Assembly: GCA_963205255.1 (NCBI GenBank)
Contig: CAUJIK010000037.1
Span: 1 to 64,000 of the forward strand
DNA: 64,000 nucleotides
Direction of reading: 5' to 3'
Origin: Pseudomonadota bacterium
Lineage (GTDB): Bacteria > Pseudomonadota > Gammaproteobacteria > Steroidobacterales > Steroidobacteraceae
In this document: positions 1-8,291 of the stretch, one piece after another
Layout: each line of letters opens with the position of its first letter
Position numbering within the stretch: the stretch's first letter is position 1
Notes under the pieces: generated by a model
Seen by the model: only the letters and a program-made list of their open reading frames with translations
Database searches by the model: none
Told to the model about the DNA's origin: nothing
Position numbers and translations under genes: made by a program

Positions 1-2
1 TC

Positions 3-1559
3 TTCAATGCCGGCGTGACGCCGCCGCCCGGCGCCCAGGGCGAGCGTGAGCGCCAGGGTTCGGCCACGAAGGACTGGCGCGTGAACCTCAAGGCGGGTTT
101 CACGCCGAACCAGACCGACGAATACACCGTCAGCTTCACGAAGCAGGCAGGCTCGAAGAGCGCACCGCTGGCCGTGGACTTCTACCTGCCCGACGGCCGG
201 CAGAACTGCCCCACCAGCGCGAACAATCCGCAGTGCGGCGGAACGCCCAGCGCGCCGTATCAGGCCAACAACTTCTGGACCTGGCCCAAGTGGGATGTGC
301 AGAGCGTCTACTGGCTGTCGAACACCGAGTTCACCGGCGGCGCCTATCTCAAGACGCGCCTGTCCTACAGCCAGTTCGACAATGCGCTGTATGCCTGGGA
401 CGACGACACTTACAGCACCCAGTCACTGGGCCGCAGCTTCCAGAGCTACTACCACGACAGCAGTCTTGGCGGCAGCGTGGAAACGGGCCGCAGTTTCTTC
501 GAAAACAGCACGACGCGCGCCGCCCTCCACTGGCGCCGCGACCGGCACCGGGAATACAACTTCAATCGTCCCACGGCGCCGCAGGCCAACACCGAGCCAC
601 CGCAGCACAACGAGGAACGAACCTGGTCGGCCGCGCTGGAGCACGACTGGGCCGCAACCGATGCCCTCAACGTGGTCGCCGGCATCAGTTACGACAATAA
701 CAAGCGCGTACGAGCCGAGGAATTCGCCTCAGGCGCGACGATTCCGGCTCAGCCGCCGGGCATGAGCTGCGTGGCCGACGGGCAGCTCCCGCCTTGCGTA
801 TACGGCCAGCCCCTGGGCAGCGACGATGCCTTCAACTGGCAGGGTGCGCTGCAATGGAGCTACGCCGACAACAGGCAGCTGGGCGCCAGCATCTCGTCGC
901 GCTCACGCTTCCCGAACAATTTCGAGCGCTACAGCACACGCTTCGGCACGGCGATACCTAACCCGGATCTGGGCACCGAACGCGCGGTGCACTACGAAGT
1001 GAACTGGAAGGCAACGCTGGCGCAGGACTCGCAGCTGTCGGCGGCGATTTTCTACGCCGACATCCAGAACATGATCCAGACCATGATCGTGCAGACCGCG
1101 CCGCAGCAGACGCAGACGCGCAACATCGGCAACGGCGCCAACTACGGCCTGGAGCTGGCGGCGGACTTGCGCGTGTCGCCACAGCTGCGCGTCGGCGCGA
1201 ACTACAGCTACCTGCACCGCAAGATCGACGACCCGGTGCCGGCGAACCTCAAGCCCACCGGCGTGCCCAACCATCTGGGCTTCGCCTATCTTTCCTGGCA
1301 GGCTCTGCCATCGCTCACGGTGCAGCCCAGCGTCGAAGTTGCCGGCAACCTGTGGACGGATCTCAATGGCAGCGCCACGCTGGCCTATCAGCGCATCGGG
1401 CGCTACACGCTGGCGAATCTGCAGCTGAGCTGGCAGCCACTGGAGAACATCGAAGCGGTGCTCGGCACGCGCAACCTGCTGGACAAGAATTTCGAGCGCG
1501 CTTCGGCCCTGCCGGAACCGGGTCGCTCGCTGTTCACCAAGGTGCGCGTGAAGTTCTGA
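3..1559 (+). CDS. TonB-dependent outer-membrane receptor, 5'-truncated by window edge
   Basis: Outer-membrane beta-barrel receptor that would import a ligand with energy from TonB-ExbBD. The frame is open to the left edge (codons FNAG precede the GTG used by the ORF track), so the signal peptide, TonB box and most or all of the plug lie outside the window. About 518 residues of barrel are visible. They include a typical FERYSTRFG / PNPDLGTERA strand-loop region and the family C-terminus, RNLLDKNFERA followed by a last strand ending VRVKF with terminal Phe, the BAM recognition residue. The ligand cannot be told from the barrel. It converges on the di-haem oxidoreductase operon with only 18 nt between the stops. 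Confidence 0.9.
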   Translation, partial: FNAGVTPPPGAQGERERQGSATKDWRVNLKAGFTPNQTDEYTVSFTKQAGSKSAPLAVDFYLPDGRQNCPTSANNPQCGGTPSAPYQANNFWTWPKWDVQSVYWLSNTEFTGGAYLKTRLSYSQFDNALYAWDDDTYSTQSLGRSFQSYYHDSSLGGSVETGRSFFENSTTRAALHWRRDRHREYNFNRPTAPQANTEPPQHNEERTWSAALEHDWAATDALNVVAGISYDNNKRVRAEEFASGATIPAQPPGMSCVADGQLPPCVYGQPLGSDDAFNWQGALQWSYADNRQLGASISSRSRFPNNFERYSTRFGTAIPNPDLGTERAVHYEVNWKATLAQDSQLSAAIFYADIQNMIQTMIVQTAPQQTQTRNIGNGANYGLELAADLRVSPQLRVGANYSYLHRKIDDPVPANLKPTGVPNHLGFAYLSWQALPSLTVQPSVEVAGNLWTDLNGSATLAYQRIGRYTLANLQLSWQPLENIEAVLGTRNLLDKNFERASALPEPGRSLFTKVRVKF

Positions 1560-1569
1560 AAGCATGGGC

Positions 1570-1594
1570 GGGTGGGGTCAGAGCGACCCCACCC
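1570..1594. terminator. Bidirectional hairpin between convergent genes
   Basis: GGGTGGGGTC and GACCCCACCC form a perfect 10-bp stem around the loop AGAGC. It lies just past the TonB receptor stop and overlaps the last codons of the opposing di-haem oxidoreductase gene. There is no strong T-tract on either side, so it may act as a barrier between convergent transcripts or as mRNA 3'-end protection rather than a textbook intrinsic terminator. Confidence 0.5.
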
Positions 1595-2888
1595 AGTCGA
1601 GCAGCTGGCGGCGTTCGGCGGCTGGCAGTCTTTCAAATGCGCGCCGGGCATCGCGCGCCTGACCGTCGTGCCACAGCACGGCCTCCTCCACGCTGCGCGC
1701 GCGGCCGTCGTGCAACAGTCCGGCGTCGCCGCCGGCCAGCGCATGCGCCATGCCCCATAGCGGCGCTGTACGCCACTGGCTGCCGGCGATGGAGCCATCC
1801 ACGCGCCGGTCCGCGAGACCCTCACCCATGTCGTGCAGCAGCAGATCCGTGTAGGCATCGATGATGGCTGTCCCGCTGCCCGTATCCACCGGCAGCACAC
1901 TTTGATGGCAGCTGGCGCAGCCAGTGCGCTCGAACAGCACCGCGCCGCTGTCTGCCGCGGCGCCAGCCGGCCGCGCCGGCACGGCGAGATTGGCCTGCAG
2001 CGTGACCAGTGCGCCCAGAAATTCATCCGAGACCTCCGGCGAACCGCCCTGCGGCGCATTGCGGCAGGCCGCCTGCTGCGTCGTGCAGTCATCCTGAGGA
2101 TGCGGCCGCGATGTCAGCCCCATTTCGCGCGCCAGGGCACGCGCTGTCTGATCCTCGATCGAGATGGCCTGCGCCTGCCACCCGAAGCGTCCGAGGCGGG
2201 GCTTGCCATCGGCATCTTCATGCCAGGCCAGCTCGCCGCGCACCGCATGCGACTGCAGCGCACGGATGCGCATCACCGCTTCATGCGGCACGGCTTCCAG
2301 CAGTCCACTGCCGAAAGTGGCGGGCGCGATACGTGGCTGCAGCACCGCGTCGCCGGGCAGCGGGCCGAACGCCAGCTGCGTGAGCCGATATTCAGGCAAC
2401 CGCAACTCCCAGCCCTCGCCATCGGGATAGCGACCGTCGCGCGCGGACCAGGAAAGCTCCACGCGACCTTCAGACACATGGCCGGGCAGCGCCTGCGTGG
2501 CGAAGACGGCGCCATACACGGTGGGCGGCCCTCCCAGCTGCATCACGAAGGAATTCGGCAGCCGGTTGCCCACCGGTTCCCCGCGACCACGGGCGCCATT
2601 GTTGTGGCAGCCGTCGCAGCTGGCCGCGACGAACAGCGGACCGAGCCCGTCACGCCGCTGCGCGTTCGGCGTGCCGGCAATCACCCATGACGTGTTGAAG
2701 ATGGCAAGGCCCAGATCGAAAGCCTCACGCGTTTCTGTATCCAGATCGCGCCACGCCGGTGGACTGCGCCGCTCGGGGAAAGGCGCGCGTCCGGCGGCAG
2801 CGGACACGGCAGAGTCTCCCTGCGCATGCGGCGTCATGACGCCCAGCAGCGCAAGCGTCGCGACGGCGTTACGGCGTCGCAGTGGCAA
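1578..2888 (-). CDS. Di-haem cytochrome c oxidoreductase (DHOR/DUF1111 family)
   Basis: A periplasmic c-type cytochrome of the di-haem oxidoreductase (DHOR, DUF1111) family, relatives of bacterial di-haem peroxidases. Two haem-attachment motifs are visible, CDGCH at residues 91-95 and CASCH at 324-328, in a 436-residue protein with an N-terminal export signal (MPLRRRNAVATLALLG...). Other family-like stretches are RRDGLGPLF before the first haem and DLLLHDMGEGLADRR after the second. Family members are often called putative thiol oxidoreductases or peroxidases, but the substrate is unproven. The start overlaps the end of the upstream small exported protein by 20 nt, so the two genes are probably co-translated from the promoter near 3.4 kb. 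Confidence 0.85.
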   Translation of the reverse strand: MPLRRRNAVATLALLGVMTPHAQGDSAVSAAAGRAPFPERRSPPAWRDLDTETREAFDLGLAIFNTSWVIAGTPNAQRRDGLGPLFVAASCDGCHNNGARGRGEPVGNRLPNSFVMQLGGPPTVYGAVFATQALPGHVSEGRVELSWSARDGRYPDGEGWELRLPEYRLTQLAFGPLPGDAVLQPRIAPATFGSGLLEAVPHEAVMRIRALQSHAVRGELAWHEDADGKPRLGRFGWQAQAISIEDQTARALAREMGLTSRPHPQDDCTTQQAACRNAPQGGSPEVSDEFLGALVTLQANLAVPARPAGAAADSGAVLFERTGCASCHQSVLPVDTGSGTAIIDAYTDLLLHDMGEGLADRRVDGSIAGSQWRTAPLWGMAHALAGGDAGLLHDGRARSVEEAVLWHDGQARDARRAFERLPAAERRQLLDWVGSL

Positions 2889-3399
2889 CGGCCGTGACCG
2901 TCAGCTTCGCTTGAGCCGTGGCGGCCGCGCCGAGCTGCAGCGTAAGTTCGACATCCGCCGGCAATTCGTAAACCACGATCTTGCGCGGACCATCGCAGTC
3001 CCGAACGCCGTTGAAATCGGCCGCGTCGAGCGGCTTGCCATCATGGATCACGTCGAGCCAGAAGCCGGAGTCGATGGCCACACGGTACTGCCCGGCAGCA
3101 GCGACCTTCAGACGCAGCACCCCCCCATATGCGCCGTCGGCAAGCATCTTCTTGCTGGGAGGTGCGGCGTACTGCACCGACTCCTGCGGCTTCAGCTGGA
3201 GCGCATACAGGCGAGCGGCGTCGATCAGCGGCGCATCGGCCACAGTGGCGCCGACCGTCACGCTACCCGGCTGCGTCGTGTACAGACGCACTTCAGGCGT
3301 CACATCCCACTTGTAGGCAGCGCAGGCATCCGCGGCAATGGCAGGAGGGAGCGCGGCCATCAGCAGGCCGGCGGCGGCGAGACAGGAATGCAGCTTCAT
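2869..3399 (-). CDS. Exported protein of unknown function, partner of the di-haem oxidoreductase
   Basis: A 176-residue protein with a clear Sec signal peptide (MKLHSCLAAAGLLMAALPPAIAA, cleavage after AIAA or ADA). The mature part looks all-beta, with alternating hydrophobic strands such as GVLRLKVAAAGQYRVAIDSG, and no recognised catalytic motif. Two cysteines are in the mature chain (DACAAY near the N-terminus and VRDCDGP later), a plausible disulfide. It is the first gene of a two-gene operon with the DHOR cytochrome, which its 3' end overlaps by 20 nt. I infer a periplasmic accessory or homologue-specific partner of that cytochrome; I do not recognise the family. Confidence 0.7.
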   Translation of the reverse strand: MKLHSCLAAAGLLMAALPPAIAADACAAYKWDVTPEVRLYTTQPGSVTVGATVADAPLIDAARLYALQLKPQESVQYAAPPSKKMLADGAYGGVLRLKVAAAGQYRVAIDSGFWLDVIHDGKPLDAADFNGVRDCDGPRKIVVYELPADVELTLQLGAAATAQAKLTVTAVATATP

Positions 3400-3412
3400 G
3401 AGCGCAATTATA

Positions 3413-3436
3413 CGGAATATCCCTTTATATATAGCG
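3413..3436. promoter_or_regulatory. Candidate ModE-type operator
   Basis: On the minus strand this reads CGCTATATA - TAAAGG - GATATTCCG. The left half equals the CGCTATATA half of the well-known E. coli ModE palindrome (CGCTATATA-N6-TATATAACG); the right half matches only partly. It sits inside a larger AT-rich imperfect inverted repeat bounded by GCGC at 3402 and 3438. The position, between the ModE-like gene and the divergent cytochrome operon, is right for autoregulation and/or control of that operon. The assignment by half-site resemblance is inference. Confidence 0.45.
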
Positions 3437-3494
3437 CGGGTTTGGCGCCGGGAGGGGTTGGCGCATACCGGGCCGATGCCGCTAGACTGGCTAC

Positions 3495-3908
3495 GTGAAA
3501 CCCCAGGCCCATACCCGCATCGATTTCTCCCACACCTGCTCCATCGGTCCAGGCAAGATCGGCGTGCTGGAAGGCATCGAACGCACCGGTTCTCTGTCGG
3601 CCGCGGCGCGGACGCTGGGCATGAGTTACCGGCGCGCGTGGTTGCTGCTCCACAGCACCAACGAGGGTTTTGCCGAGCCCGTGGTGGAGCTCAGTGTCGG
3701 CGGCAAGGACGGCGGCGGCACGCGCCTCACGGATTTCGGCCGCCAGCTGGTGGCTGATTACCGCCGCTTCGAGGCGGCGGTGGACGATCTGGCCGCGAAA
3801 ACCTTCGCGGCGGTGCGCCTGGGCAGCGGGCCGGCCAAGGGGGCCACACCGTTGCGTCAGCCACTCAGCCGATCTCTGACGGGCAAGAACCGCAAGCCCG
3901 GGCGCTAA
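3495..3908 (+). CDS. ModE-like winged-helix transcriptional regulator (DNA-binding domain only)
   Basis: A 137-residue protein that starts at GTG. The body (IGVLEGIERTGSLSAAARTLGMSYRRAWLLL) is the N-terminal winged helix-turn-helix of ModE/LysR-type regulators, with the ModE-typical SYRRAW recognition helix and a following TDFGRQLV segment. There is no room for the C-terminal molybdate-binding MOP/TOBE domains of full ModE (about 260 residues), so molybdate sensing by this chain alone is unlikely; short ModE homologues of this kind are common. It lies beside a molybdo-hydroxylase operon with its own cofactor genes, and next to a ModE-like operator, so control of molybdenum-related genes is a reasonable inference. 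The C-terminal 20 residues are basic and probably disordered. Confidence 0.8.
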   Translation: MKPQAHTRIDFSHTCSIGPGKIGVLEGIERTGSLSAAARTLGMSYRRAWLLLHSTNEGFAEPVVELSVGGKDGGGTRLTDFGRQLVADYRRFEAAVDDLAAKTFAAVRLGSGPAKGATPLRQPLSRSLTGKNRKPGR

Positions 3909-3931
3909 CTGGCGCCGGGAGAGCCTGGCCA

Positions 3932-4519
3932 TCACCGCGCCAGCTGCTCATAGTCGGCGGGCGTGTCGATGTCCTGCAGGCGCTCCGGCGGCCAGTCGTG
4001 CATGACTGCTTCCGATTGATGCGCCTTCACCACCGTCTTGCCGCATCCTTCGCCATGCCACGCGAGCAGTTCAGGCCAGAGTGCGCGCGCAAAGAGCAGA
4101 GGTGGAGCGAGCACATCGCCGTAGCGCGACACCGCCAATGAACTGGCTCCCTCGACATGGGAGCGGATCAGCGCATCGATCATGTCGCCAGTGACATGCG
4201 GCATGTCGGCGAGCATCACGACTGCCGCATCCGCACCCGGCCCCAGCGCACGCAGACCCGCATGCAACGAGCCGCTGGTCGGTCCGCCGGGATCAGGACT
4301 CATGGCAAAGCTCACTTCGAGACCGGACAGTGCGGCGCGTACACGTTCCGGCTCGTGGCCGAACACCACCACGACCGGCGCGCAACCGGCGCGCAGGGCA
4401 CGACGAACGGCGCGCTCGAGCATGGTCTCGCCGCCCACATCGAGCAACATCTTGTTGCGCCCCATGCGCCGCGACGCTCCGGCAGCCAGAATCACTGCCG
4501 CGACGGCCGCCCCTGGCAT
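3932..4519 (-). CDS. mocA: Molybdenum cofactor nucleotidyltransferase (MocA/MobA-like)
   Basis: Transfers CMP (MocA type) or GMP to molybdopterin, making the dinucleotide cofactor used by xanthine-oxidase-family enzymes. The N-terminus VILAAGASRRMGRNKMLL carries the family GxSxRMGxxK nucleotide-binding signature, and VVMLADMPHV supplies the metal-binding Asp. The ORF track starts 95 codons too early, inside xdhC in another frame. I chose ATG at 4519 because the family begins at MPGAAVAAVILAAG, and this places the gene 1 nt after the xdhC stop (TGA-G-ATG), giving 195 residues, the usual length. It is the last gene of the iorA-iorB-xdhC-mocA operon; the MCD form of the cofactor is expected for such hydroxylases. 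Confidence 0.88.
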   Translation of the reverse strand: MPGAAVAAVILAAGASRRMGRNKMLLDVGGETMLERAVRRALRAGCAPVVVVFGHEPERVRAALSGLEVSFAMSPDPGGPTSGSLHAGLRALGPGADAAVVMLADMPHVTGDMIDALIRSHVEGASSLAVSRYGDVLAPPLLFARALWPELLAWHGEGCGKTVVKAHQSEAVMHDWPPERLQDIDTPADYEQLAR

Positions 4520-4520
4520 C

Positions 4521-5543
4521 TCACCCGGCCACGAGATGGATAGGCGCCGTCCGCTCGCGCAAGGAACTGGGTCGCCGGCCACTGCGCACGGCCAGCAACT
4601 CGGCGACAACGGCGAGCGCCACCTGCTCGGCCCCGTCGGTGCCGATGTCCAGCCCCACGGGGCCGTAGATGCGACGCTGATCGACTGGTCCCTCACGCTC
4701 CAGCGTTGCAAGGATCCGTTCGGTGCGTCGCCGCGGACCCAGCACGCCGATATATCGCGCCGGGCTTCGCAGAAGCGCGCGCAGATAGTTGGTGTCATCG
4801 GCAAAGTGATGCGTCATGGTGATGGCGAAATCATCCGCATCGAGCGCCAGATGCTCGCCCAGCGTCGCGGCCTCGCTCTCGATCAGACGCACACCAGCCG
4901 GGAAACGCGCCGGCACCAGCAGCCCCGGACGCCTGTCCACGACCACCACGCGGAAACCTACCTCATGCGCAAGCCGGGCAAGCTGGCAGGCGTCATCGCC
5001 CGCGCTCGCCACCACCAGCCGCGGCGGCGGCGTCAGTACGTTGATGAAATGTTCGACTCCATCGAGCACCTCGACACGGGATTCCCAGGACTTCGCCAGC
5101 GCCAGCCCCGCACGTCCGCGCAGGGTGCTGCGCACACCATCATCGAGGCGCGTGCAGATCACGAACGGCTCTTCCGCGGCAATCGCCTCACGCTCCGCTC
5201 TCCAGTCGTCGCACACCGGCGTGATGAGCAGATCGACCACGCCCTCGCATCCGACGCCCAGATCCCAGGCCGCGATCTCGTCGGATGTTCCGCAATATGA
5301 ACGTCGCTGCGCCACGCCGCTGCGCATGACGCGCAGCGCAACCTCGCGGACATCCGCTTCGAGACATCCACCGCTCACATTTCCCACGCAGACACCCTCC
5401 TCAGTGAGGAGCAGCTTTGCGCCTTCGTGCCGGTAGGCGGAGCCACGGACCCTGATCACCGTGGCGAGAGCAGCCCGCTGCCCGGAACCCGGGAGCGAAC
5501 CGATTGCCCCGAGCACCTGCCGGGTCTCGAGCCACTGCTTCAA
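4521..5543 (-). CDS. xdhC: XdhC/CoxI-family molybdenum cofactor insertion protein
   Basis: An XdhC-family chaperone that binds molybdenum cofactor, promotes its sulfuration and delivers it to a xanthine-oxidase-family apoenzyme. The N-terminal XdhC domain has the GSAYRHEGAKLLL segment and the signature NVSGGCLEADV. The C-terminal half is a Rossmann-like fold ending in IGVLGPRRRTERIL and GLDIGTDGAEQVALAVVAELL, the usual XdhC C-terminus. At 340 residues it is in the normal range for the two-domain form. It starts 4 nt after the iorB stop and is followed at once by mocA, so it probably serves the IorAB enzyme encoded just upstream. Confidence 0.9.
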   Translation of the reverse strand: MKQWLETRQVLGAIGSLPGSGQRAALATVIRVRGSAYRHEGAKLLLTEEGVCVGNVSGGCLEADVREVALRVMRSGVAQRRSYCGTSDEIAAWDLGVGCEGVVDLLITPVCDDWRAEREAIAAEEPFVICTRLDDGVRSTLRGRAGLALAKSWESRVEVLDGVEHFINVLTPPPRLVVASAGDDACQLARLAHEVGFRVVVVDRRPGLLVPARFPAGVRLIESEAATLGEHLALDADDFAITMTHHFADDTNYLRALLRSPARYIGVLGPRRRTERILATLEREGPVDQRRIYGPVGLDIGTDGAEQVALAVVAELLAVRSGRRPSSLRERTAPIHLVAG

Positions 5544-5547
5544 ACGA

Positions 5548-7761
5548 TCAGCTCCAGCTCAGGTCGTGGCGCGCGAGCGGCAGGGAACGGATGCGCTTGC
5601 CCGTCGCCATGAAGATGGCGCTGGCAAGCGCCGGAATCACTGGCGGCAGCGCTGGCTCACCCATTCCGGTCGGCGGGAATTCCGTCGTGCGGAAGTGCAC
5701 CTCGACTGGCGGCACCTCCGTGATGCGCAGCAGCTCGTAGTCGGCAAGACTGGTCTGCACCGACCTGCCGCCGTCGATCGTGATCTCCTGCTTCATCGCC
5801 TGGGCAATGCCATCGAGAACCGAACCCTGCACCTGTGCCATCGCACCGCTGGGGTTGATGATGTGGCTGCCCACGTCGCCGGCCACCCAGACTTTCACGA
5901 TCTTCACCTCGCCGCGCTGGCTGACATTCACTTCCACCACCTCGGCGAAGTACCCGCGGTGACTGAAGTGCATGCCGACGCCGACACCCGAACCGCGCGG
6001 GAACTTGCGCTTGCCCCACTCCGACTTCTCAGCCACCAGTTCGAGCACACCTTTCATGCGTGCCGCGTTGACCGGAGAAGCAGGAGCGGCCGGCGTCGCC
6101 GCCACGATGCCGCCCTGGTCGAGCAGATCCAGGCGGAACTGCACCGGGTCCTTGCCGGCGGCAAGGGCAAGCTCGTCGATGAACGACTGGTAGACGAACG
6201 CGATGGCGTTGCTGGTGGGCGCGCGCAGAAACCCGGTAGGCACTCCGAGCGGCATCTGCGAGACACCGAAAAGCGCATTGGGAATGAAAGAGATCGGAAA
6301 CTCATTCGGCGAGATCGAGGCGGCCTGGGCGAAGCGCTGCCCGTCACCGAAGGTCGCGAAATGGTTCTCCCATGCCGTGATCCGGCCGTTGGCGTCGACG
6401 GCGCCCTTGAGCTTGTGAAAGCCCGCCGGGCGATAGAAATCGTGCTGCGTATCGTCCTCGCGCGACCACACCAGTTTCACCGGCACGCCGGCCTGGCGCG
6501 CGATCCAGGCCGCTTCGACCATGTAGTCGTTGAGCAGGCGGCGTCCGAATCCCCCGCCACAGCGCATCATGTGGATGGCGATGTCTTCCGGCTTGATGCC
6601 CAGCGTCTGCGCGACAAGCTGCCGCCCGCCCTGTGGCGCCTGCGTCGGCGCCCAGATCTCGAGCTTGCCGTTCGCGAAGCTCGCGGTGCAGTTCTGGGGC
6701 TCCAGCGGCGCATGCGCCAGGAAGGGATATTCGTACTCAGCTTCGACGACTTTCGCAGCGGCGGCGAACGCCGTGACAACGTCCCCGTCCTGCCGTGCAA
6801 CCGTCTGCGGCGCGGCGGCAAAGAATTCCTTCGCCCTGGCCCTGAACCCCGCCGAGCTCTGCTGCGCGGTGGGATGCTGCTCCCAGGTCACCCGCAGCTG
6901 ACGGCGCGCCGAACGCGCGGCCCACCATGAATCGGCGAGGATCGCCACACCCGGCATGAGGCCGGAAAGGTTGGTCGTGCCTTCCACCACAAAAGCCTGC
7001 TTCACGCCCGGCAACCCGCGCACCTCATCAACGTTCGCGCTGGCGACCCGGGCACCAAAGACGGGCGACTTCTCGAAGATGGCGTAGAGCATGCCGGGCA
7101 CCGTGACATCGATGCCGAAAAGGGGCTTGCCGGTGACGATCTTGAGATTGTCGACGCCTGGAATCGATTTGCCGATGATCCGGAAGTCTTTCGGGTCCTT
7201 GAGCTTGACCGCATCGAGCGCCGGCGGCGTCATCGTCGCGGCCCTGGACGCGAGCTCGCCATAGGTCGCGCGGCGGCGCGAGGATTCATGGTGCACCACG
7301 CCAGCCTCGGTGGTGCACTCGCCGACCGGGACGTTCCAGCTGGCCGCCGCAACCGCGACGAGCATCTGCCGACCGGCGGCGCCGGCGCGGCGCAACGGCT
7401 CCCAGTTGGTCGGCGTGGCCATGCTGCCACCCGCGAACTGCGAACCGTATTTTGCTTCGTCACTCATGGCCTGCTCGACAATGACCTGTTGCCAGGCAAC
7501 GTCCAGCTCTTCGGCGACGAGCATCGGCAGCATGGTGCGTATGCCCTGCCCGATCTCCGGATTCTTGGCAAGGATCGTGATCACGCCGGCGCCCGAGATG
7601 CGTATGAAGGCATTCGGCATGAACTCCCCTGCCGGCTCCATCGCATTCACGACACCGATACCCGCGAAATCGACCATCGTGCCCAGGAGCATGCCGCCAC
7701 CGGCGACGGCGGTGACACGCAGAAAATCGCGCCGCGCGAGGATGGGCGATGGCGTGCTCAT
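5548..7761 (-). CDS. iorB: Molybdopterin-binding subunit of isoquinoline 1-oxidoreductase-type hydroxylase
   Basis: Large catalytic subunit of a periplasmic xanthine-oxidase-family enzyme, closest in organisation to isoquinoline 1-oxidoreductase IorB and to aldehyde/quinoline hydroxylases. The N-terminus has a twin-arginine motif ([15 protein letters not shown]), so the folded cofactor-loaded protein is likely exported by Tat. [11 protein letters not shown] is the molybdopterin-binding glycine motif, and [18 protein letters not shown] near the C-terminus has the catalytic Glu of this family. Length (737) is typical of IorB, which lacks an FAD subunit. It overlaps iorA by 4 nt (ATGA). The substrate is unknown; an N-heteroaromatic or aldehyde is the family expectation. 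Confidence 0.9.
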   Translation of the reverse strand: MSTPSPILARRDFLRVTAVAGGGMLLGTMVDFAGIGVVNAMEPAGEFMPNAFIRISGAGVITILAKNPEIGQGIRTMLPMLVAEELDVAWQQVIVEQAMSDEAKYGSQFAGGSMATPTNWEPLRRAGAAGRQMLVAVAAASWNVPVGECTTEAGVVHHESSRRRATYGELASRAATMTPPALDAVKLKDPKDFRIIGKSIPGVDNLKIVTGKPLFGIDVTVPGMLYAIFEKSPVFGARVASANVDEVRGLPGVKQAFVVEGTTNLSGLMPGVAILADSWWAARSARRQLRVTWEQHPTAQQSSAGFRARAKEFFAAAPQTVARQDGDVVTAFAAAAKVVEAEYEYPFLAHAPLEPQNCTASFANGKLEIWAPTQAPQGGRQLVAQTLGIKPEDIAIHMMRCGGGFGRRLLNDYMVEAAWIARQAGVPVKLVWSREDDTQHDFYRPAGFHKLKGAVDANGRITAWENHFATFGDGQRFAQAASISPNEFPISFIPNALFGVSQMPLGVPTGFLRAPTSNAIAFVYQSFIDELALAAGKDPVQFRLDLLDQGGIVAATPAAPASPVNAARMKGVLELVAEKSEWGKRKFPRGSGVGVGMHFSHRGYFAEVVEVNVSQRGEVKIVKVWVAGDVGSHIINPSGAMAQVQGSVLDGIAQAMKQEITIDGGRSVQTSLADYELLRITEVPPVEVHFRTTEFPPTGMGEPALPPVIPALASAIFMATGKRIRSLPLARHDLSWS

Positions 7762-8267
7762 GCGACCCCCTGCGTGCTATCGGCATCCTGCTGGGTGGAG
7801 GCGCGCGAACTGGCTGCCAGCTCGGCCGCGCGATGGATTCCGGCGCGGATCCGGTGATACGAGGCGCAGCGACAGAGGTTGCCGTACATCGCCGCATCGA
7901 TGTCTTCGTCGGTCGGCTGCGGATTGCTGGAGAGCAGATCCGCCGCCTGCATGATCTGGCCGGCCTGGCAGTATCCGCACTGCGGAACGTCGAGCTCTTG
8001 CCAGGCCTGCTGCAGGGGATGCGAAGCCTGGGCGGAGAGCCCTTCTATCGTCACCACCTTGCGGCCATTGAGCGCGCTGGCCGGAACCTGGCAGGAACGG
8101 GTGGCTGACCCATTGATGTGTACCGTGCAAGCGCCGCAGAGCGCCTGACCGCAGCCGAACTTTGTGCCCTTCAGATCGAGCGTGTCACGCAGGATCCACA
8201 GCAGCGGCATGTCGGCGGGAACGTCGATGGTCCGGTTCGTCCCATTGACCGAGAAAGTGATTTTCAT
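7758..8267 (-). CDS. iorA: 2Fe-2S subunit of isoquinoline 1-oxidoreductase-type hydroxylase
   Basis: Small electron-transfer subunit with two [2Fe-2S] clusters. The N-terminal plant-type ferredoxin motif is [22 protein letters not shown]; the C-terminal four-helix domain has CGYCQAG and [15 protein letters not shown], the second cluster ligands. At 169 residues it is slightly longer than usual because of a Ser/Thr-rich tail. It has no signal peptide and would be carried through Tat in complex with IorB, as known for this family. Start ATG has an upstream GGAG and follows the HExxH-TPR gene by 24 nt, so it may be read through from that gene. Electrons probably go to a c-type cytochrome; none is encoded in this operon. 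Confidence 0.92.
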   Translation of the reverse strand: MKITFSVNGTNRTIDVPADMPLLWILRDTLDLKGTKFGCGQALCGACTVHINGSATRSCQVPASALNGRKVVTIEGLSAQASHPLQQAWQELDVPQCGYCQAGQIMQAADLLSSNPQPTDEDIDAAMYGNLCRCASYHRIRAGIHRAAELAASSRASTQQDADSTQGVA

Positions 8268-8291
8268 GGGAGGCGTCTCTCCAAAGATGTC

